From Collimonas arenae (GTDB taxonomy: Bacteria > Pseudomonadota > Gammaproteobacteria > Burkholderiales > Burkholderiaceae_D), in NCBI RefSeq assembly GCF_001584165.1, contig NZ_CP013233.1:3108620-3172619 (forward strand): a DNA stretch of 64,000 bases, read 5' to 3'. The position numbers were made by a program, and so were the translations under genes. This document shows positions 1 to 9,231 of this stretch, piece by piece. Position 1 is the stretch's first letter. Every line of letters begins with the position of its first letter. Below the pieces are notes generated by a model that ran no database searches, had not been told where the DNA came from, and was given only the letters and a program-made list of their open reading frames with translations.

Positions 1-564
1 GACGAAGGCAACATCAGCGTCGCCGGTTCGCACCTGGGCAAGACCGAACTGGAATTGCGCGCATTGCGGCTCAAGGTCGGCATGATCTTCCAGCAGTTCA
101 ACCTGTTCCCGCACTTGACGGTTGGACGCAACGTGATGCTGTCGCCAATGATCGTCAAGGGCACCAGCGAGAGCGAAGCACGCAAGTCGGCGCAGGAAAA
201 CCTGGCGCGCGTCGGCCTGGCGGAGAAATTCGACGCCTACCCTGATCAACTATCCGGCGGCCAGCAGCAACGGGTAGCGATAGCCCGTGCATTGACGATG
301 CAGCCGCAGGCGCTGTTATGCGATGAAATCACCTCGGCGCTCGATCCGGAACTGGTGAATGAAGTGCTGACGGTGGTGCGCGGCCTGGCGGAAGAAGGCA
401 TGACGCTGCTGATGGTGACGCACGAGATGCGCTTTGCGCGTGAAGTGTGCGATCGTGTAGTGTTCATGCATCAGGGAAAAGTGCATGAAATCGGACCGCC
501 GGAAGACATTTTTGCCAATCCAAAAACACTGGAACTGCAACAGTTTCTCGGCGCCTCGCACTGA
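1..564 (+). CDS. Amino-acid ABC transporter ATP-binding protein (5' end outside window)
   Basis: The reading frame is open from base 1, so the start lies upstream of the window. The protein is the cytoplasmic ATPase of a polar amino-acid importer (GlnQ/HisP type). Visible landmarks are the Q-loop (MIFQQFNLFPHLTV), the ABC signature LSGGQQQRVAIARAL, a Walker B reading ALLCDEITSALDPE, and the switch histidine in MVTHEMRFA. The Walker A motif is upstream of the window. Walker B has Ile where the family usually has Pro (DEPTSALDPE), which is a mild oddity. About 188 residues are visible of a usual 240-260. The permease and binding protein presumably lie upstream. Substrate cannot be assigned from this fragment. 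Confidence 0.93.
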   Translation, partial: DEGNISVAGSHLGKTELELRALRLKVGMIFQQFNLFPHLTVGRNVMLSPMIVKGTSESEARKSAQENLARVGLAEKFDAYPDQLSGGQQQRVAIARALTMQPQALLCDEITSALDPELVNEVLTVVRGLAEEGMTLLMVTHEMRFAREVCDRVVFMHQGKVHEIGPPEDIFANPKTLELQQFLGASH

Positions 565-640
565 CGCATCACGGATGCATAAATCGGCAAACGGGGGCAT
601 GCGATTGCAATTCTGTAAAATTGCGGATTAGTTTCAATAA

Positions 641-1708
<1,068 letters not shown>

Positions 1709-1739
1709 GCCAGCGATCCGCCAGCAGCCTCTTTGCAAA

Positions 1740-1773
1740 ATCCGTCTCATCGTTTCGGTGAGACGGGTTTTTC
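1740..1773 (+). terminator. Rho-independent terminator of the adenine deaminase gene
   Basis: Perfect stem CCGTCTCA / TGAGACGG (1742-1749 and 1759-1766) with a nine-base loop, followed by GTTTTT. It lies 32 bases after the stop codon. Confidence 0.85.
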
Positions 1774-1791
1774 ATATTTAATCCAATAAAC

Positions 1792-1859
1792 AAAAAAAAG
1801 CCCGCAGAACCTTACGGTTGCGGGCTGAATCCAAACCTAGGAGGTGTTGGAGGAGACAG
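1792..1859 (-). ncRNA. Putative sRNA with anti-Shine-Dalgarno motif, copy 1
   Basis: Read on the minus strand, a -10 box TATAGT (1870-1865) is followed by CTCCTCC, then CACCTCCT (1846-1839), a conserved GGTTTGGATTCA, and a GCCCGC/GCGGGC hairpin with eight T. CACCTCCT is identical to the 3' tail of 16S rRNA. The same architecture recurs at 4140, 4536 and 11510. It resembles, from memory, the betaproteobacterial toxic small RNA class with anti-SD-like sequence; I could not check this against Rfam. The alternative is a terminator-associated repeat, but the conserved promoter box favours an independent transcript. Confidence 0.68.
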
Positions 1860-2068
1860 GGCGAACTATAGCAACCTAGCCGTTGCCTGTATGCTTTATT
1901 GTTCGCATACCTGATATTCGACAGATGTATATCAAGTCCCGACGCCATGGTGGCGCGGTATTCTCCTTGCCAGCCAGCGTGTTTCCGTGCAACATGGGGA
2001 GGCAGCCAGATAGCCTGCTCTATCGATCCCGTCTGACTCTGCGCAACCGTATTATCGTGGAGACCATG

Positions 2069-2323
2069 ATGGACAACGTACTTGCCGCACCTCGCCTGAC
2101 CAACGCCGGCATCCTGTTTTCGGTAGTAGTCGAATTCCAGCAATACCAGTGCCTGGTGCCCCGAGCCACTCTCTCGGATCTGTCGCATTCGAAGGACCCG
2201 AAACTCGACCTGCTCGGCACCTACCGGGCATTCCAGACCAAGATCGAAGGCGTCGCACGACGACTGATCGGCGCCGGTATTGTCGGCAAGCCGCTGGTGA
2301 TCGGCAGCGGCTACTTCCAATAA
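2069..2323 (+). CDS. DUF1488-like small protein
   Basis: An 84-residue protein beginning MDNVLAAPRL and ending VIGSGYF. The layout (N-terminal strand region, a central FSVVVEFQQYQCLVPRATL, then AFQTKIEGVARRLI) matches my memory of DUF1488 proteins, which are small, cytoplasmic and of unknown function. A start at 2069 is chosen because GGAGA lies five bases upstream; ATG 2066 is three bases earlier. The open frame continues upstream to 1883, but that part overlaps the sRNA promoter and has no ribosome site. No function can be assigned. Confidence 0.7.
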   Translation: MDNVLAAPRLTNAGILFSVVVEFQQYQCLVPRATLSDLSHSKDPKLDLLGTYRAFQTKIEGVARRLIGAGIVGKPLVIGSGYFQ

Positions 2324-2382
2324 TCCCCTAACTGGGTCTACTGTTGAATCGCATCGCGTGCCCAACGGCACGCGATGTCGGC

Positions 2383-2823
2383 TTACGCGTTGAGCAATCC
2401 GCGCCGCTTCAGCATTGCATCGCGCAATTTGTCGTACACGAGGTTGAACACGAAGGTGTAAGGCAAGAAGAAAAGGACCAAGCCGATATCGAGAATCAAA
2501 GCGTCGAGCAGGCTCATGTCTAGCCACCATGCGACAAGCGGCACCACGGTCGCCACCAGGCCGGCTTCAAATGCTATTGCGTGCACCACCCGCATGCTCA
2601 TGGTGCGGACCAGGCGCCAATGCCGCTCGACGCGGTCGAACAGCGCATTGAAAATCATGTTCCAGGTCATCGCGACCGATGAAATCATCAAAGTCAGCAG
2701 GCCCGCGTGCGCCATCGGCACCTTCATGACCCAGGCCAGTACAGGAGCGGTCATCGCCACTGCCAGCACTTCAAAAATCAGCGCGTGGGTAGCGCGCTCG
2801 ATCCAGGTTTTCTTGGTATTCAT
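2383..2823 (-). CDS. PACE-family multidrug efflux protein
   Basis: A 146-residue inner-membrane protein built of two tandem bacterial transmembrane pair (BTP) domains, four membrane helices in total. The first repeat begins ERATHALIFEVLAVA and the second RVVHAIAFEAGLVATVV. The membrane-embedded Glu in HALIFE is the residue expected in AceI-type chlorhexidine/biocide efflux proteins. The start at 2823 has GGAGG four bases upstream. A divergent LysR gene 88 bases away matches the usual AceI-AceR arrangement, so regulation by that LysR protein is likely. Substrate range is inferred from the family only. Confidence 0.88.
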   Translation of the reverse strand: MNTKKTWIERATHALIFEVLAVAMTAPVLAWVMKVPMAHAGLLTLMISSVAMTWNMIFNALFDRVERHWRLVRTMSMRVVHAIAFEAGLVATVVPLVAWWLDMSLLDALILDIGLVLFFLPYTFVFNLVYDKLRDAMLKRRGLLNA

Positions 2824-2898
2824 ATTGCCTCCATTGTTTAGCTTGTATTCAATGAGGCTATTTTCTTCGTTTATTCTGATACTATCAAAGCAATAACC

Positions 2899-2913
2899 AT
2901 CGGATAAACCGAT
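2899..2913. promoter_or_regulatory. Inverted repeat in the PACE/LysR divergent promoter region
   Basis: ATCGG and CCGAT flank ATAAA and overlap the first possible LysR start codon at 2912. It could be a LysR-type operator or a small hairpin near the start. Seen in sequence only. Confidence 0.35.
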
Positions 2914-3793
2914 GCATTCGAGCGAAATCGCCATGCGCCACTCCCTGGAAACCCTGTTCATGTTCGTCGAAGCCGCCACCCAAGGCTCGTTTTCGGCGGC
3001 GGCACGCAAACTCGGCAAACAGCAATCTACCGTCAGCGAAGCAATTGCCAATTTGGAGATTGACCTCGGCCTGCCCCTGTTCGATCGCAGCACTCGCCGT
3101 CCCACCCTGACCGAACAAGGGAGGGCGATGCTGGTGCATGCGCAGCAGGTAATCGAAGCTAGCGACCGCCTGGAACGTTCGGCACACCGGCTGGCCGGCG
3201 GACTGGAGCCACAACTGACGCTGGTACTGTCCGACACTTACCAATCGGATCGCTTCGAACTGATACTCACCAGTTTCGAACAGCGTTACCCCGAACTGGA
3301 GCTGGAATGCATGATTGCAGAGCGCAACGACGTCGTCTCACTGGTGCAGAAAGGCCGCGCCAACCTCGGGCTGGTTGCCGCACAGCCGGACTACCCGCCG
3401 GATATTGGTTTCGAATCAGTGCCCGATCGCTCCGCCATCGGCTTGTATGTTGGCAAGCAGCACCCGCTCGCCAAGGCCGAGCACATCACCACTGACATGC
3501 TGCACAGCGCACGTGAATTACGACTAAGTACTTATGTCGACGATGTCGTCCAGCGCCGCCGCGGCAAATGCTGGACGGCCTCCAGCTACCTTCTGCTGCT
3601 GGAAATGACGGAACTGGGCTTCGGCTGGGCCGAACTGCCGTACTGGCTGGCCAAGCGCTTTGCTGCCAACAGCCTACTGGAACTGCAGGTGCGCGGCTGG
3701 CCGAAAAGCATACAGGTTGATGCAGTGTGGTCACGCCAGCGCGGACTGGGACCGGCCGGCAGCTGGCTACTGGATACCTTGATGGCGCGCTGA
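2912..3793 (+). CDS. LysR-type transcriptional regulator next to a PACE efflux gene
   Basis: A 293-residue LysR-family protein. The N-terminal winged helix-turn-helix includes FVEAATQGSFSAAARKLGKQQSTVSEAIANLE. The C-terminal effector domain runs from about residue 95 to the end. Start choice is uncertain: ATG at 2912 or at 2933 (MRHSLETL), neither with a strong ribosome site; MRHSLETLFMFVEAA is the more typical family beginning. By position it is the likely activator of the divergent PACE efflux gene, as AceR is of aceI. Confidence 0.88.
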   Translation: MHSSEIAMRHSLETLFMFVEAATQGSFSAAARKLGKQQSTVSEAIANLEIDLGLPLFDRSTRRPTLTEQGRAMLVHAQQVIEASDRLERSAHRLAGGLEPQLTLVLSDTYQSDRFELILTSFEQRYPELELECMIAERNDVVSLVQKGRANLGLVAAQPDYPPDIGFESVPDRSAIGLYVGKQHPLAKAEHITTDMLHSARELRLSTYVDDVVQRRRGKCWTASSYLLLLEMTELGFGWAELPYWLAKRFAANSLLELQVRGWPKSIQVDAVWSRQRGLGPAGSWLLDTLMAR

Positions 3794-3871
3794 AACCACA
3801 GGCCCGCAGAAAAAGGGATATCTGGCGCGAATTTTGCTGATATCGGATAACCCTTTTGAAAGCGACAAAAA

Positions 3872-4030
3872 ATGTTAGTTATCCTCACCTCCGTCAGCTT
3901 CGCCACCGTGCTTGCCATTTTCCTGTTGCGCAAGGAACTCAAGGCGCGCGGCTTCCTGTCTAGCTACAACCGGAATGCGCGCTCGAATGCCAGGCTGCAA
4001 CGCGGCCGGACCACCAAATCGCACCTGTAG
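3872..4030 (+). CDS. Possible small single-pass membrane protein (52 residues)
   Basis: An ATG-initiated frame encodes a hydrophobic N-terminus (MLVILTSVSFATVLAIFLL) followed by a basic tail (RKELKARG and several further Arg/Lys). This is the shape of a small inner-membrane protein. A weak GAAAG lies about nine bases upstream. I do not recognise a family. It may be chance in an otherwise gene-poor stretch. Confidence 0.35.
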   Translation: MLVILTSVSFATVLAIFLLRKELKARGFLSSYNRNARSNARLQRGRTTKSHL

Positions 4031-4139
4031 CACGGTTGCGCAGCATCGGCAGCAAATACGCGCCACTTTGCGGCGCTGATTGAGAGCGCTCGCCAAGCGC
4101 GATCACGCAATCAGACAGTCTCGCGCCCTTGCTATGGAC

Positions 4140-4202
4140 AAAAAAAAGCCCACTGGACCTTACGGCGCGGGCTGAATCCAAACCATAGGGGTTGGAGGAG
4201 AC
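4140..4202 (-). ncRNA. Putative sRNA, copy 2 of the anti-SD repeat family (diverged)
   Basis: Same organisation as the 1792 element on the minus strand: TATAGT -10 box (4214-4209), CTCCTCCAAC, GGTTTGGATTCA, then a GCCCGC-type hairpin and a run of eight T. The CACCTCCT block is degenerate here (CCCCTATG), while the proximal CTCCTCC is kept. Confidence 0.6.
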
Positions 4203-4263
4203 GAATCAACTATATGCCAGAGTATGATGCACTGCAATATAGTAAAAATACGGTACCAGAAAC

Positions 4264-4298
4264 AAAAAAACCTGCGACCGTGAGGTAGGCAGGTTTTT
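4264..4298. terminator. Bidirectional hairpin terminator
   Basis: AACCTGC and GCAGGTT arms with a 13-base loop, A-run on the left and T-run on the right. No recognisable gene adjoins it on either side. On the minus strand it is preceded by CTTCTCC, so it may end another short RNA. Confidence 0.55.
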
Positions 4299-4535
4299 AT
4301 ATTCATCAATACAGGAGAAGATTCCCGAAACCCAGTCCTATCTGGAAAGTGGCCCCGACGTGTAACGAATCCACTCTTATATTGATGCCTTTCGCACAAG
4401 AAACACCTTATGCGATTCGTGAATTATACGCCGACTGAGTTATAACGCAAGACATATCGTAGCTGTTGCTACATATTTACAACACATGCCGCAATTCCCC
4501 AACCTCGCCGCCTAAGCCTGGATGTTCAACAGGAC

Positions 4536-4603
4536 AAAAAAAAGCCCGCTGAACCTTACGGTGCGGGCTTGAATCCAAACCTTAGGAGGTGTTGGAGGAG
4601 ACA
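4536..4603 (-). ncRNA. Putative sRNA with anti-Shine-Dalgarno motif, copy 3
   Basis: Nearly identical to copy 1. On the minus strand: TATAGT (4615-4610), CTCCTCC, exact CACCTCCT (4591-4584), GGTTTGGATTC, GCCCGC/GCGGGC hairpin and an eight-T run. Sequence upstream of the -10 box differs from copy 1, so conservation is confined to -10 box plus transcript. Confidence 0.68.
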
Positions 4604-4682
4604 GGTGTAACTATATAGAGCCGGTCACTGATCGACTACTTTATTTAACGCATATCAGTTATTCACATAAATGATAGCGCTA

Positions 4683-5774
4683 TCACACAATCTCCGTTCC
4701 ATGCTGCATGGTGCGCGAATCCTTTGCCACGGTAAAGGCCAAACGGTGCCCTTCAACGGCGCTCCGGCGCGCCAGATCCAGGATTTCCAGTACGGTTACC
4801 GCCTCGCTCGCCGCGACAGGAGGAGGTAGACCATCCTTGATAGATGCCGCCGCCATCCGATAAAACTCCTGGTAAGCGCCATCCAAAGTCGCCAGTTCGC
4901 CACGCACATCGAGTTCGCCGTCGACCTGCCGAAGTACGCCCGGCAAGTTTTTACCCCATCCCTGTTGTCCTGGACGCAAGCCGGCCTTGAGCTGATCTTC
5001 CTGAACATCCAGTCCAGCCTTTTGATAGCTGCCACGGGTCCCGTGCATCGTAAAGCGCGGCACATCCAGCGCACTTAACGCGCTTGCGTGCAATACGACC
5101 TGCTTGTCGGCGTAACCGAGTTGCAAGTGCACATAATCGTCCGCCTGGGCGCCATCGCGATAGGCACCGACGGTCGCATTGACGGTTTCCGGCACGCCGA
5201 ACAATACCAGCGCCTGATCGACCAGGTGCGGTCCAAGGTCAAACAGCAACCCACCACCACTATCGGCATTTTCCCGCCAACGCTGCCGCACTTCAGGCCG
5301 AAATCGATCGAAATGCGACTCGAAATGCGTGATACGACCAAGCCGGCCACTGGCTACCAGCGCCTGCACGGTACGGAAATCACCGTCCCAACGACGGTTA
5401 TGGAATGGCGCCAACAGCAGTTGGCGCTGACTTGCCAAAGCAGTCAAAGCGCGCGCGTCGGCCGCATTCAAAGTAATAGGCTTGTCGACGACGACATGCT
5501 TGCCAGCTTCGAGCGCGCGGCGTGCAAACGCGAAATGGGTGTCGTTCGGCGTGGCGATGACCACGCATTCGATACCGGGATTAGCCAGCATCGCATCGAG
5601 ATCCGCATAGATCCGCGCTGTCGGCCAGTCGCCGACAGCGCGCTCGGCCTGGCTGCTGACAATCGCTGCGACCGCAGTGCGCCCTGAATGCCCGATCAAC
5701 GGTGCGTGAAAGGTGGCGCCGGCAAAGCCATAACCGACCAGGCCGACTTGCAATAAAGAACTCGTTTTTTCCAT
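4683..5774 (-). CDS. Gfo/Idh/MocA family NAD(P)-dependent oxidoreductase
   Basis: A 363-residue protein with an N-terminal Rossmann fold (VGLVGYGFAGATFHAPLI, near residues 10-27), the family catalytic-Lys motif region VVVDKPITL near residue 100, and a C-terminal alpha/beta domain with HLVDQALVLFG. Closest in pattern to YdgJ/YhhX-type putative dehydrogenases acting on sugars or inositols. Substrate is not deducible. The final residues are GTEIV. It appears monocistronic, with DnaA-box-like sequences in its upstream region. Confidence 0.88.
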   Translation of the reverse strand: MEKTSSLLQVGLVGYGFAGATFHAPLIGHSGRTAVAAIVSSQAERAVGDWPTARIYADLDAMLANPGIECVVIATPNDTHFAFARRALEAGKHVVVDKPITLNAADARALTALASQRQLLLAPFHNRRWDGDFRTVQALVASGRLGRITHFESHFDRFRPEVRQRWRENADSGGGLLFDLGPHLVDQALVLFGVPETVNATVGAYRDGAQADDYVHLQLGYADKQVVLHASALSALDVPRFTMHGTRGSYQKAGLDVQEDQLKAGLRPGQQGWGKNLPGVLRQVDGELDVRGELATLDGAYQEFYRMAAASIKDGLPPPVAASEAVTVLEILDLARRSAVEGHRLAFTVAKDSRTMQHGTEIV

Positions 5775-5833
5775 GGATCACTTCGCAGGTTGTTAGCCGT
5801 CAATCACGCCGCAAATTAGCATTTCACAAAAAG

Positions 5834-5868
5834 TTACCCACAGAAATTGTGGACAGTCCTGTGGATAA
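5834..5868. promoter_or_regulatory. Cluster of DnaA-box-like sequences
   Basis: Within 35 bases there is TTACCCACA (5834-5842, one mismatch to TTATCCACA), TGTGGACAG (5849-5857, reverse CTGTCCACA), and TGTGGATAA (5860-5868, reverse complement of the perfect consensus TTATCCACA). No dnaA, dnaN, rpmH or AT-rich unwinding region is nearby, so this is not an origin. It could be a DnaA-titrating or DnaA-regulated promoter site. Confidence 0.45.
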
Positions 5869-5949
5869 CCCTCAAGAATTTTAATCAAGTCATTGATTTA
5901 TATGCGTTTTTACCGACCGCCTAAGGTTAATACCAGGCGCGTAACTTGA

Positions 5950-6315
5950 TCAGGCAGTTGAAGAATCAATGTCGGCCAGCGATTCGCGGCCTTTTTCGGT
6001 GATATCGAAACCATCTCCGCCTGCCCTGACGCTTATGTGGCCTTTCTTTCCAAGGAACATGGCAACATCAGCAGCCAGCTTCGCTCCCGGGTCATTCGCC
6101 ACGGCACGCAAGCCGTCTATGCAACTCCTGATGAACAAGGTCTGCTTACCCTTGTCGGTCAGCACCAGGGTTCCGTTGCGTTCATGTGAGATGTACTTCA
6201 AGCCAATCAGGCGTTTGGTATTGCGCGCAACACATGCGCTCACCCGCCCATGTTGCGGCCCGCTGCCGATTTGCCCCAAAGCGTCGAATTCATCTCTTGT
6301 TAAACCGTCGTTCAT
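5950..6315 (-). CDS. Hypothetical protein with two similar half-domains
   Basis: A 121-residue soluble protein starting MNDGLTRDEFDALGQIG, with AGAGGAAG well placed upstream of ATG 6315. Each half ends in a similar motif, LVLTDKGKQTL near residue 55 and FDITEKGRESL near residue 110, which look like the strand-helix end of winged-helix domains. I do not recognise the family. DNA binding is a guess from this pattern. The frame is open upstream to 6375 without a better start. Confidence 0.6.
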   Translation of the reverse strand: MNDGLTRDEFDALGQIGSGPQHGRVSACVARNTKRLIGLKYISHERNGTLVLTDKGKQTLFIRSCIDGLRAVANDPGAKLAADVAMFLGKKGHISVRAGGDGFDITEKGRESLADIDSSTA

Positions 6316-6405
6316 TGCTGCTTCCTCTGAAAATACTGCCAATACCGGCGTCGGCCCCCATGGTACGCGCCGCAACCGTTCGCAGCAAGGCAGGCGTACC
6401 CAGCC

Positions 6406-7107
6406 CTAGCCATCCACTGCCAACGCGAAATCGACCGCCGCTTGTGCATGGAGCGCCGTCGTGTCGATCAAAGGCAGCGCACTGTCCTGCGGTTTGACCA
6501 GCAGACTGATCTCGGTGCAACCAAGGATGACCGCCTCGGCGCCGCGCTCGGCCAAGGAGGCGATGACCTGTTGATAGACTTTTCGGGAGGAATCCCGCAC
6601 CACACCAACACACAATTCATCGTAGATGATTTGATGAACGGCTTCACGCTCCGTCGGCGATGGCACCAGTACAGTCAAACCGTACCGGCCCGCCAGCCGT
6701 TCCCGCAGAAACGGCTGCGTCATGGTAAAGCCGGTCCCGAGCAATCCCACCGTGCGCGCGCCGATCTGTACCGCGGCACGCCCCGCCGGATCGGCGATGT
6801 GCAAAAACGGAATCGGCACCGCAGCCTGGACACGGTCGGCCACCAGATGCATCGTATTCGTACACAGCACGATGCACTCAGCACCACCCGCGTGCAGTCG
6901 CCGCGCGGCATCTTCCAGCACGCGCGCCGCATCATCCCAGCGCTCTTCATGCTGCGCGCGCTCAATCGGGCCGAAATCAACGCTGTACATCAACAGCTGC
7001 GCCGACCGCAAAGGCCCCAGCCTGTCACGCACCATTTGATTGATGATCCTGTAGTACTCAACGCTGGATTCCCAGCTCATGCCACCGATCAGTCCTATAG
7101 TTCTCAT
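6406..7107 (-). CDS. Aspartate/glutamate racemase family protein
   Basis: A 233-residue protein starting MRTIGLIGGMSWESS, typical of the YgeA/aspartate racemase family. Both catalytic cysteines are visible, in VLCTNTMH near residue 83 and in VILGCTEISLL near residue 195, giving the usual two-base racemase arrangement. GAGGA lies seven bases before the ATG. YgeA-like enzymes racemise amino acids such as homoserine or act on D-amino acids in wall metabolism; the exact substrate cannot be read here. Confidence 0.88.
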   Translation of the reverse strand: MRTIGLIGGMSWESSVEYYRIINQMVRDRLGPLRSAQLLMYSVDFGPIERAQHEERWDDAARVLEDAARRLHAGGAECIVLCTNTMHLVADRVQAAVPIPFLHIADPAGRAAVQIGARTVGLLGTGFTMTQPFLRERLAGRYGLTVLVPSPTEREAVHQIIYDELCVGVVRDSSRKVYQQVIASLAERGAEAVILGCTEISLLVKPQDSALPLIDTTALHAQAAVDFALAVDG

Positions 7108-7467
7108 CACATGTTCCTCGCGCAATCTTGCGCATATTGTTGCAAGTATCCCACGTCGTTTGCGGCTGCTCACCAACGAGCAACCGGCTTGTACTATTTT
7201 CCAATGAAGAAGTGTATAGGCAAGTTTGGTGGTTCTCACACTTCTGGATGCCAGACGGGGGAGCAACGTCATTAGCGCCCACCAACTCCATGATTGCCCC
7301 TTGCGCGAAAAGCGAGAAGAGATTGCTCGCCACATGCATACCCGGCCGTCGCATTACCCTCTCCAACGATCACTTTGCGAAAGCACAAAATTCAACAGGC
7401 ATCAAAAAATTAAGACACCCCCTATATCTCTCAATGCCAATGACGACAAAAATCGAGTGATTGAAAT
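7108..7467. other. Intergenic region, no gene seen
   Basis: 360 bases between the divergent racemase and secretin genes. Several short open frames exist, but none has a ribosome site or a recognisable product. It is AT-richer than its left neighbour and presumably carries both promoters. Confidence 0.5.
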
Positions 7468-9201
7468 TTGACAAATCGGTCAGAGTCGCAGAGCAAAAAC
7501 ATCTGGCGACAGTGGAACAGTCAGGGACAGAGATTGAAAAAGCAACCTACAACCATATCCGGCAACGCCATCAAGATACTTCTTTCTCTACTCATTGCTA
7601 CGCAACAGTTCGGGTTCGTGGGAATCACAGCGCAGGCCGCGTCGTTGCCGACGGCAAAAAACAAACAGGTCAAGATTACTGCCCACAACCAGAATTTACC
7701 CGACTTTCTCAGGGCCGTTTTTGGCAATAATCAGATACCTGTAATTGTCAGTCCGCTGGTCACCGGAAATATCAGCGGGAGCTTCAATCAACCGCTCGAA
7801 TCGCTGCTGAACGACTTCGCGTCCAGCTTTGGCTTCACCTGGTTCTACGACGACCATACCCTGTACATAAACTCACTGTCCGAAATCAGCAGCCGGACGA
7901 TCAACTTATCCTCTGACAAATTCGACCGCATGCAGATGTTGTTGAAGGATTTTCATTTGGAAGAGCCGCGTTTTTCAATTAGCTGGATGGCCTCTGAAAA
8001 TAGCCTTCTGGTTGTTGGCCCACCCCGCTATCTGAGCGCGGTAGAGGAACTGGCGCAACTGCTTGATTCAGCGCAGGAGGACACGCAATCACCGACGAAA
8101 ACCAAGGTCTATCGCCTGCGCCATGCCTGGGCCAAGGATATCAAAAACGGCCCGGCTGGAAGCGTGATTCCCGGCGTAGCAAGCTTACTGAAAAATATCA
8201 TGAAAGTGCGTCAGCAAACGCGGCTTCCGGAAAGGACTACTGCACCAGTAAAAATACAAGAAGTGGCACAAATTGACAGCGATGCAATCACTCTTCCTGT
8301 TGATAAACATGGACTGGCAGACGCCACCTGTCAACTACCAGAAGAAGGCTCCACTCAAGGCACTGAACCGCGCATTGAAGCCAACCCACACATCAACGCC
8401 GTCGTAGTGCGCGACACCTGCGCCAGGATGGCTATGTACGACAAACTGATCAAACAACTTGACGTCAAAAACGATCTGGTAGAGATCGAGGCGACGGTCA
8501 TTGACCGGGATGCGGAGAACGCGGAAAAAATTGACATCGACTTGCGTTCGTTCACCGAGGTGCATCACGACCTGAGTAGCGGATCGGCCACAACTAGCAA
8601 CAATGCCGCTATCAACCTGGGCGCCATCTCCAACACCTTCATGGACAACCGGGCCGGACTGATGACGTCAATTGTATTCGACGACCGCCACCACCATTTC
8701 TCGGCCACGCTGGACGCTCTGATACGCCAAGGCGTCGCAAGAATCGATACGCGCTCACGCGTGATAACTCTGAACAATACTCAAGCAGTGTTGGAAAACC
8801 AGCAGGATGACGCTGTGCGAACCGCCAGCCAATACAATGTCACCCCGTACCGGTTGAAGGCTGGACCGACCTTGTTGGTCACCCCGAAAATCATCAAAGA
8901 AGACGGATCAGACAAGATCAAGCTATTTGTGACAATTGAAGACGAGGCGATTTCCGATGTTGCACAGGTCAATCCGCCCCGCATCGTTTCCCGCAAAAGA
9001 ATCGACACCCGGGCCATCATCAACGGTGGCGACAGCCTACTGATTGGCGGCTACATCGTCGACGAAACCACGATCGACAATTCGAAAATTCCTCTGCTCG
9101 GAGATATGCCATTTCTGGGTTGGCTGTTCCAGCATAAATCCGAAAAAAAACACCAGATTGAACGCATGATCGTGATCACGGCACGCCTGCTCAATCCCTA
9201 A
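7468..9201 (+). CDS. Type III secretion outer-membrane secretin (SctC/HrcC-like)
   Basis: A 577-residue secretin. A hydrophobic signal segment lies near residues 36-57 (KILLSLLIATQQFGFVG, cleavage likely after AQA). An N0-type domain follows (LPDFLRAVFGNNQIPVIVSP ... FTWFYDDHTLYI), then ring-forming N domains (YRLRHAWAKDI ... INAVVVRDT). The C-terminal secretin domain ends with the family hallmark IPLLGDMPFLGWLF and IERMIVITARLL. The N0 pattern is that of T3SS secretins, not PilQ or GspD. The start is unusual: no ATG precedes the signal segment, and TTG at 7468, just after an in-frame stop, is the first usable codon. No other T3SS gene is in the window. Confidence 0.85.
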   Translation: MTNRSESQSKNIWRQWNSQGQRLKKQPTTISGNAIKILLSLLIATQQFGFVGITAQAASLPTAKNKQVKITAHNQNLPDFLRAVFGNNQIPVIVSPLVTGNISGSFNQPLESLLNDFASSFGFTWFYDDHTLYINSLSEISSRTINLSSDKFDRMQMLLKDFHLEEPRFSISWMASENSLLVVGPPRYLSAVEELAQLLDSAQEDTQSPTKTKVYRLRHAWAKDIKNGPAGSVIPGVASLLKNIMKVRQQTRLPERTTAPVKIQEVAQIDSDAITLPVDKHGLADATCQLPEEGSTQGTEPRIEANPHINAVVVRDTCARMAMYDKLIKQLDVKNDLVEIEATVIDRDAENAEKIDIDLRSFTEVHHDLSSGSATTSNNAAINLGAISNTFMDNRAGLMTSIVFDDRHHHFSATLDALIRQGVARIDTRSRVITLNNTQAVLENQQDDAVRTASQYNVTPYRLKAGPTLLVTPKIIKEDGSDKIKLFVTIEDEAISDVAQVNPPRIVSRKRIDTRAIINGGDSLLIGGYIVDETTIDNSKIPLLGDMPFLGWLFQHKSEKKHQIERMIVITARLLNP

Positions 9202-9231
9202 GAAGATGCACTCGCCATCAATCAGCGACAT

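Noticed and set aside
1778..2530. A 250-codon open frame on minus
   Set aside because: Runs through an sRNA, its promoter and across the DUF1488 and PACE genes; no family sequence.
5834..5868. Replication origin
   Set aside because: DnaA boxes are present, but there is no dnaA/dnaN/rpmH context and no AT-rich unwinding repeats.
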